NCBI GenBank assembly: GCA_938018155.1
Contig: CALIIG010000027.1
Location: forward strand, 1-14,776
Length of the DNA stretch: 14,776 nt
Origin: an uncultured Prevotella sp.
GTDB taxonomy: Bacteria > Bacteroidota > Bacteroidia > Bacteroidales > Bacteroidaceae
Reading direction: 5' to 3'
Shown here piece by piece: positions 13,707-14,776 of this stretch. A program made the translations under genes and the position numbers. Position 1 is the first letter of the stretch. Each line of letters begins with the position of its first letter. Under the pieces are notes generated by a model. That model saw only the letters and a program-made list of their open reading frames with translations, made no database searches and was not told where the DNA came from.

Positions 13707-14776
13707 GAGATGGCCTCTGCTGGGTCTATTTTGGAGATGATCCGCACGGAGATGAAACCGCCGATGACAGAGATGAGGATGAAGGCGGCGGCGATGAGCA
13801 GATCGAGGGGAACGGAGAGTCTGAACGGCACGGCGCTGGGCAGAGCCAAGGAGGTCCCTAACGTCAGGAGCAGCCCAGTACCGACACCGGTGACTGCCAG
13901 CACGAGTGTCTGCGCGCAGCCGGAACGGATGAGATAGCCCGTGGGTATACCACGTGCCTTGAGGATCCCTAGAACTGATCGCTTCTGCAGGGTCAGCACA
14001 TAGATGAAGATGCCCAGCACGGTCGAGGCGATGATGATCAGCGAACCGATCATGAGGCTGAAGGTGAGGACTTGTGCCGAGTATCCGGGTAGTGTCTCAA
14101 TGAGCTCCTCGCTGGTGAGGATCGTCAGACCCGCATCCTGCGCGGTCTTCATGGCCTGGCCGTCTGTGGTGAGGTCCGCCTTGAACGCGACCGCCGAGAC
14201 CGCGGGGGACAGGCTGGCGGGTCCGTGCTGACTCAGTGCTTGACGATCCAGGGTCACCATGGGAGCCGCTTGAAGGGTCGTGTCCTTGGTGAAGCCGACG
14301 ATTGTCCAGTCGTGGTCGGAGCCCAGGAGCCGGATTGTGTCGCCAAGTCTGACTCCCTTGGCCTCAAGGGAGTCGTCAACGAGAATCTCCTTACCGGGGT
14401 TGGAAATCGCTCGGCCGCTGGCCACAGCAGGACTGAGCTCTCCATCCAGGTCGATGCCGAGGGCGAAAACGTCATCTCTCAATGCCTCGCCATCCTCGTC
14501 CTTGACGTCCGGAGCCTGGGCCACGGCGGCCATGCTCATAAGGGTTGATGCGGTTGTGCCGTTCTCCTTGGCCAGAGCCTTGGCGGTGCTGACCTGTTCG
14601 TCACTCAGACGTGAGGCGGAGAGGTTCTCATTGGAGGCGTCGGTGATGACGATGCTGGCACTGTTCCAACCGTCGATTCCGGCGCGGTAGAGGTGTGCCA
14701 GTCCGATGGCCAATGAGCCCAGAAAAAAAGTGAGGTACGCCACCAGGGTGATGACGGAGATGATGAGGGCGAAGCG
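13703..14776 (-). CDS. Partial FtsX-type ABC transporter permease, actinobacterial
   Basis: This is the permease of a MacB/DevC-like ABC exporter, cut by the right edge of the window. The frame is open to 14776. The apparent GTG start at 14743 is internal, because RFALIISVITL reads straight into VAYLTFFLGSLAIGLA as one transmembrane helix, so the true start lies outside. A periplasmic-type domain of about 190 residues follows. Three further membrane helices then form the FtsX domain, at about 226-250, 272-297 and 308-335 counted from 14743. They include LQKRSVLGILKARGIPTGYLI and end at RIISKIDPAEAIS. Its TGA overlaps the next ATG as ATGA, the usual permease-ATPase coupling. GC reaches 60-75% in counted lines, against about 50% to the left. 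It is clearly not from the same genome as the suf genes; Actinomyces or a relative is a guess. Confidence 0.88.
   Translation of the reverse strand, partial: RFALIISVITLVAYLTFFLGSLAIGLAHLYRAGIDGWNSASIVITDASNENLSASRLSDEQVSTAKALAKENGTTASTLMSMAAVAQAPDVKDEDGEALRDDVFALGIDLDGELSPAVASGRAISNPGKEILVDDSLEAKGVRLGDTIRLLGSDHDWTIVGFTKDTTLQAAPMVTLDRQALSQHGPASLSPAVSAVAFKADLTTDGQAMKTAQDAGLTILTSEELIETLPGYSAQVLTFSLMIGSLIIIASTVLGIFIYVLTLQKRSVLGILKARGIPTGYLIRSGCAQTLVLAVTGVGTGLLLTLGTSLALPSAVPFRLSVPLDLLIAAAFILISVIGGFISVRIISKIDPAEAIS

Noticed and set aside
12903..14776. The idea that the permease and SufC form a novel transporter-linked iron-sulfur system.
   Set aside because: The permease's own ATPase start is visible and SufC begins abruptly at Walker A with a change of GC content, which points to a join of two genomes rather than a functional pairing.

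Overview
The window is two joined pieces of DNA. Positions 1 to about 13,540 look like a Bacteroidales genome, most likely Prevotella or a close relative. The evidence is a SusC/SusD outer-membrane pair, a SusD-type lipoprotein signal, promoters of the Bacteroidetes form (TAnnTTTG at -7, in two cases with TTTG near -33), weak or absent Shine-Dalgarno sites, and a GC content of about 45-52% in hand-counted lines. From about 13,540 to the right end, GC rises to 60-75% in counted lines. The coding there is an FtsX-type ABC permease followed, with an ATGA overlap, by the N-terminus of its ATPase, typical of an actinobacterium (Actinomyces-like by feel, genus not proven). The two pieces meet in frame inside the Walker A motif of an ABC ATPase gene. 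A de novo assembly chimera between two co-resident species (an oral community would fit) is the likeliest explanation.

Layout from left to right. All genes lie on the minus strand except one small ORF. (1) 32-1756: secreted M6-family metalloprotease with its own promoter (1843-1873) and terminator (5-33). (2) 1757-2150: gap holding that promoter, copy A of a 99-bp palindromic repeat, and the terminator of the next unit. (3) 2151-3840: rnhB followed by a WYL-domain transcription regulator, probably one operon. (4) 3841-4259: gap rich in AACTCC/GGAGTT repeats, including a 45-bp imperfect inverted repeat, with promoters facing both ways. (5) 4260-4565: small two-helix membrane protein on the plus strand. 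It shares a perfect 14-bp bidirectional terminator (4610-4644) with the convergent susD-like gene. (6) 4661-9413: susD-like and susC-like genes, transcribed susC then susD. (7) 9414-10097: gap with the susC promoter, an operator-like palindrome and repeat copy B. (8) 10098-13706: sufC-sufD-sufS, the iron-sulfur cluster assembly operon. (9) 13703-14776: truncated actinobacterial permease.

Functional units. SusC and SusD should form an outer-membrane import complex driven by TonB; no degradative enzyme lies beside them, so the substrate cannot be read from the context. SufC (ATPase), SufD (scaffold partner) and SufS (cysteine desulfurase) belong to the SUF machine. Its usual partner sufB, expected just upstream of sufC, is absent because the sequence switches organism there. 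The M6 protease is a stand-alone exported enzyme.

No clearly new multi-gene system is visible. The items most worth a second look are the chimeric sufC, the paired palindromic repeats, the repeat-rich leader of rnhB, and the small membrane protein with its own promoter and terminator.
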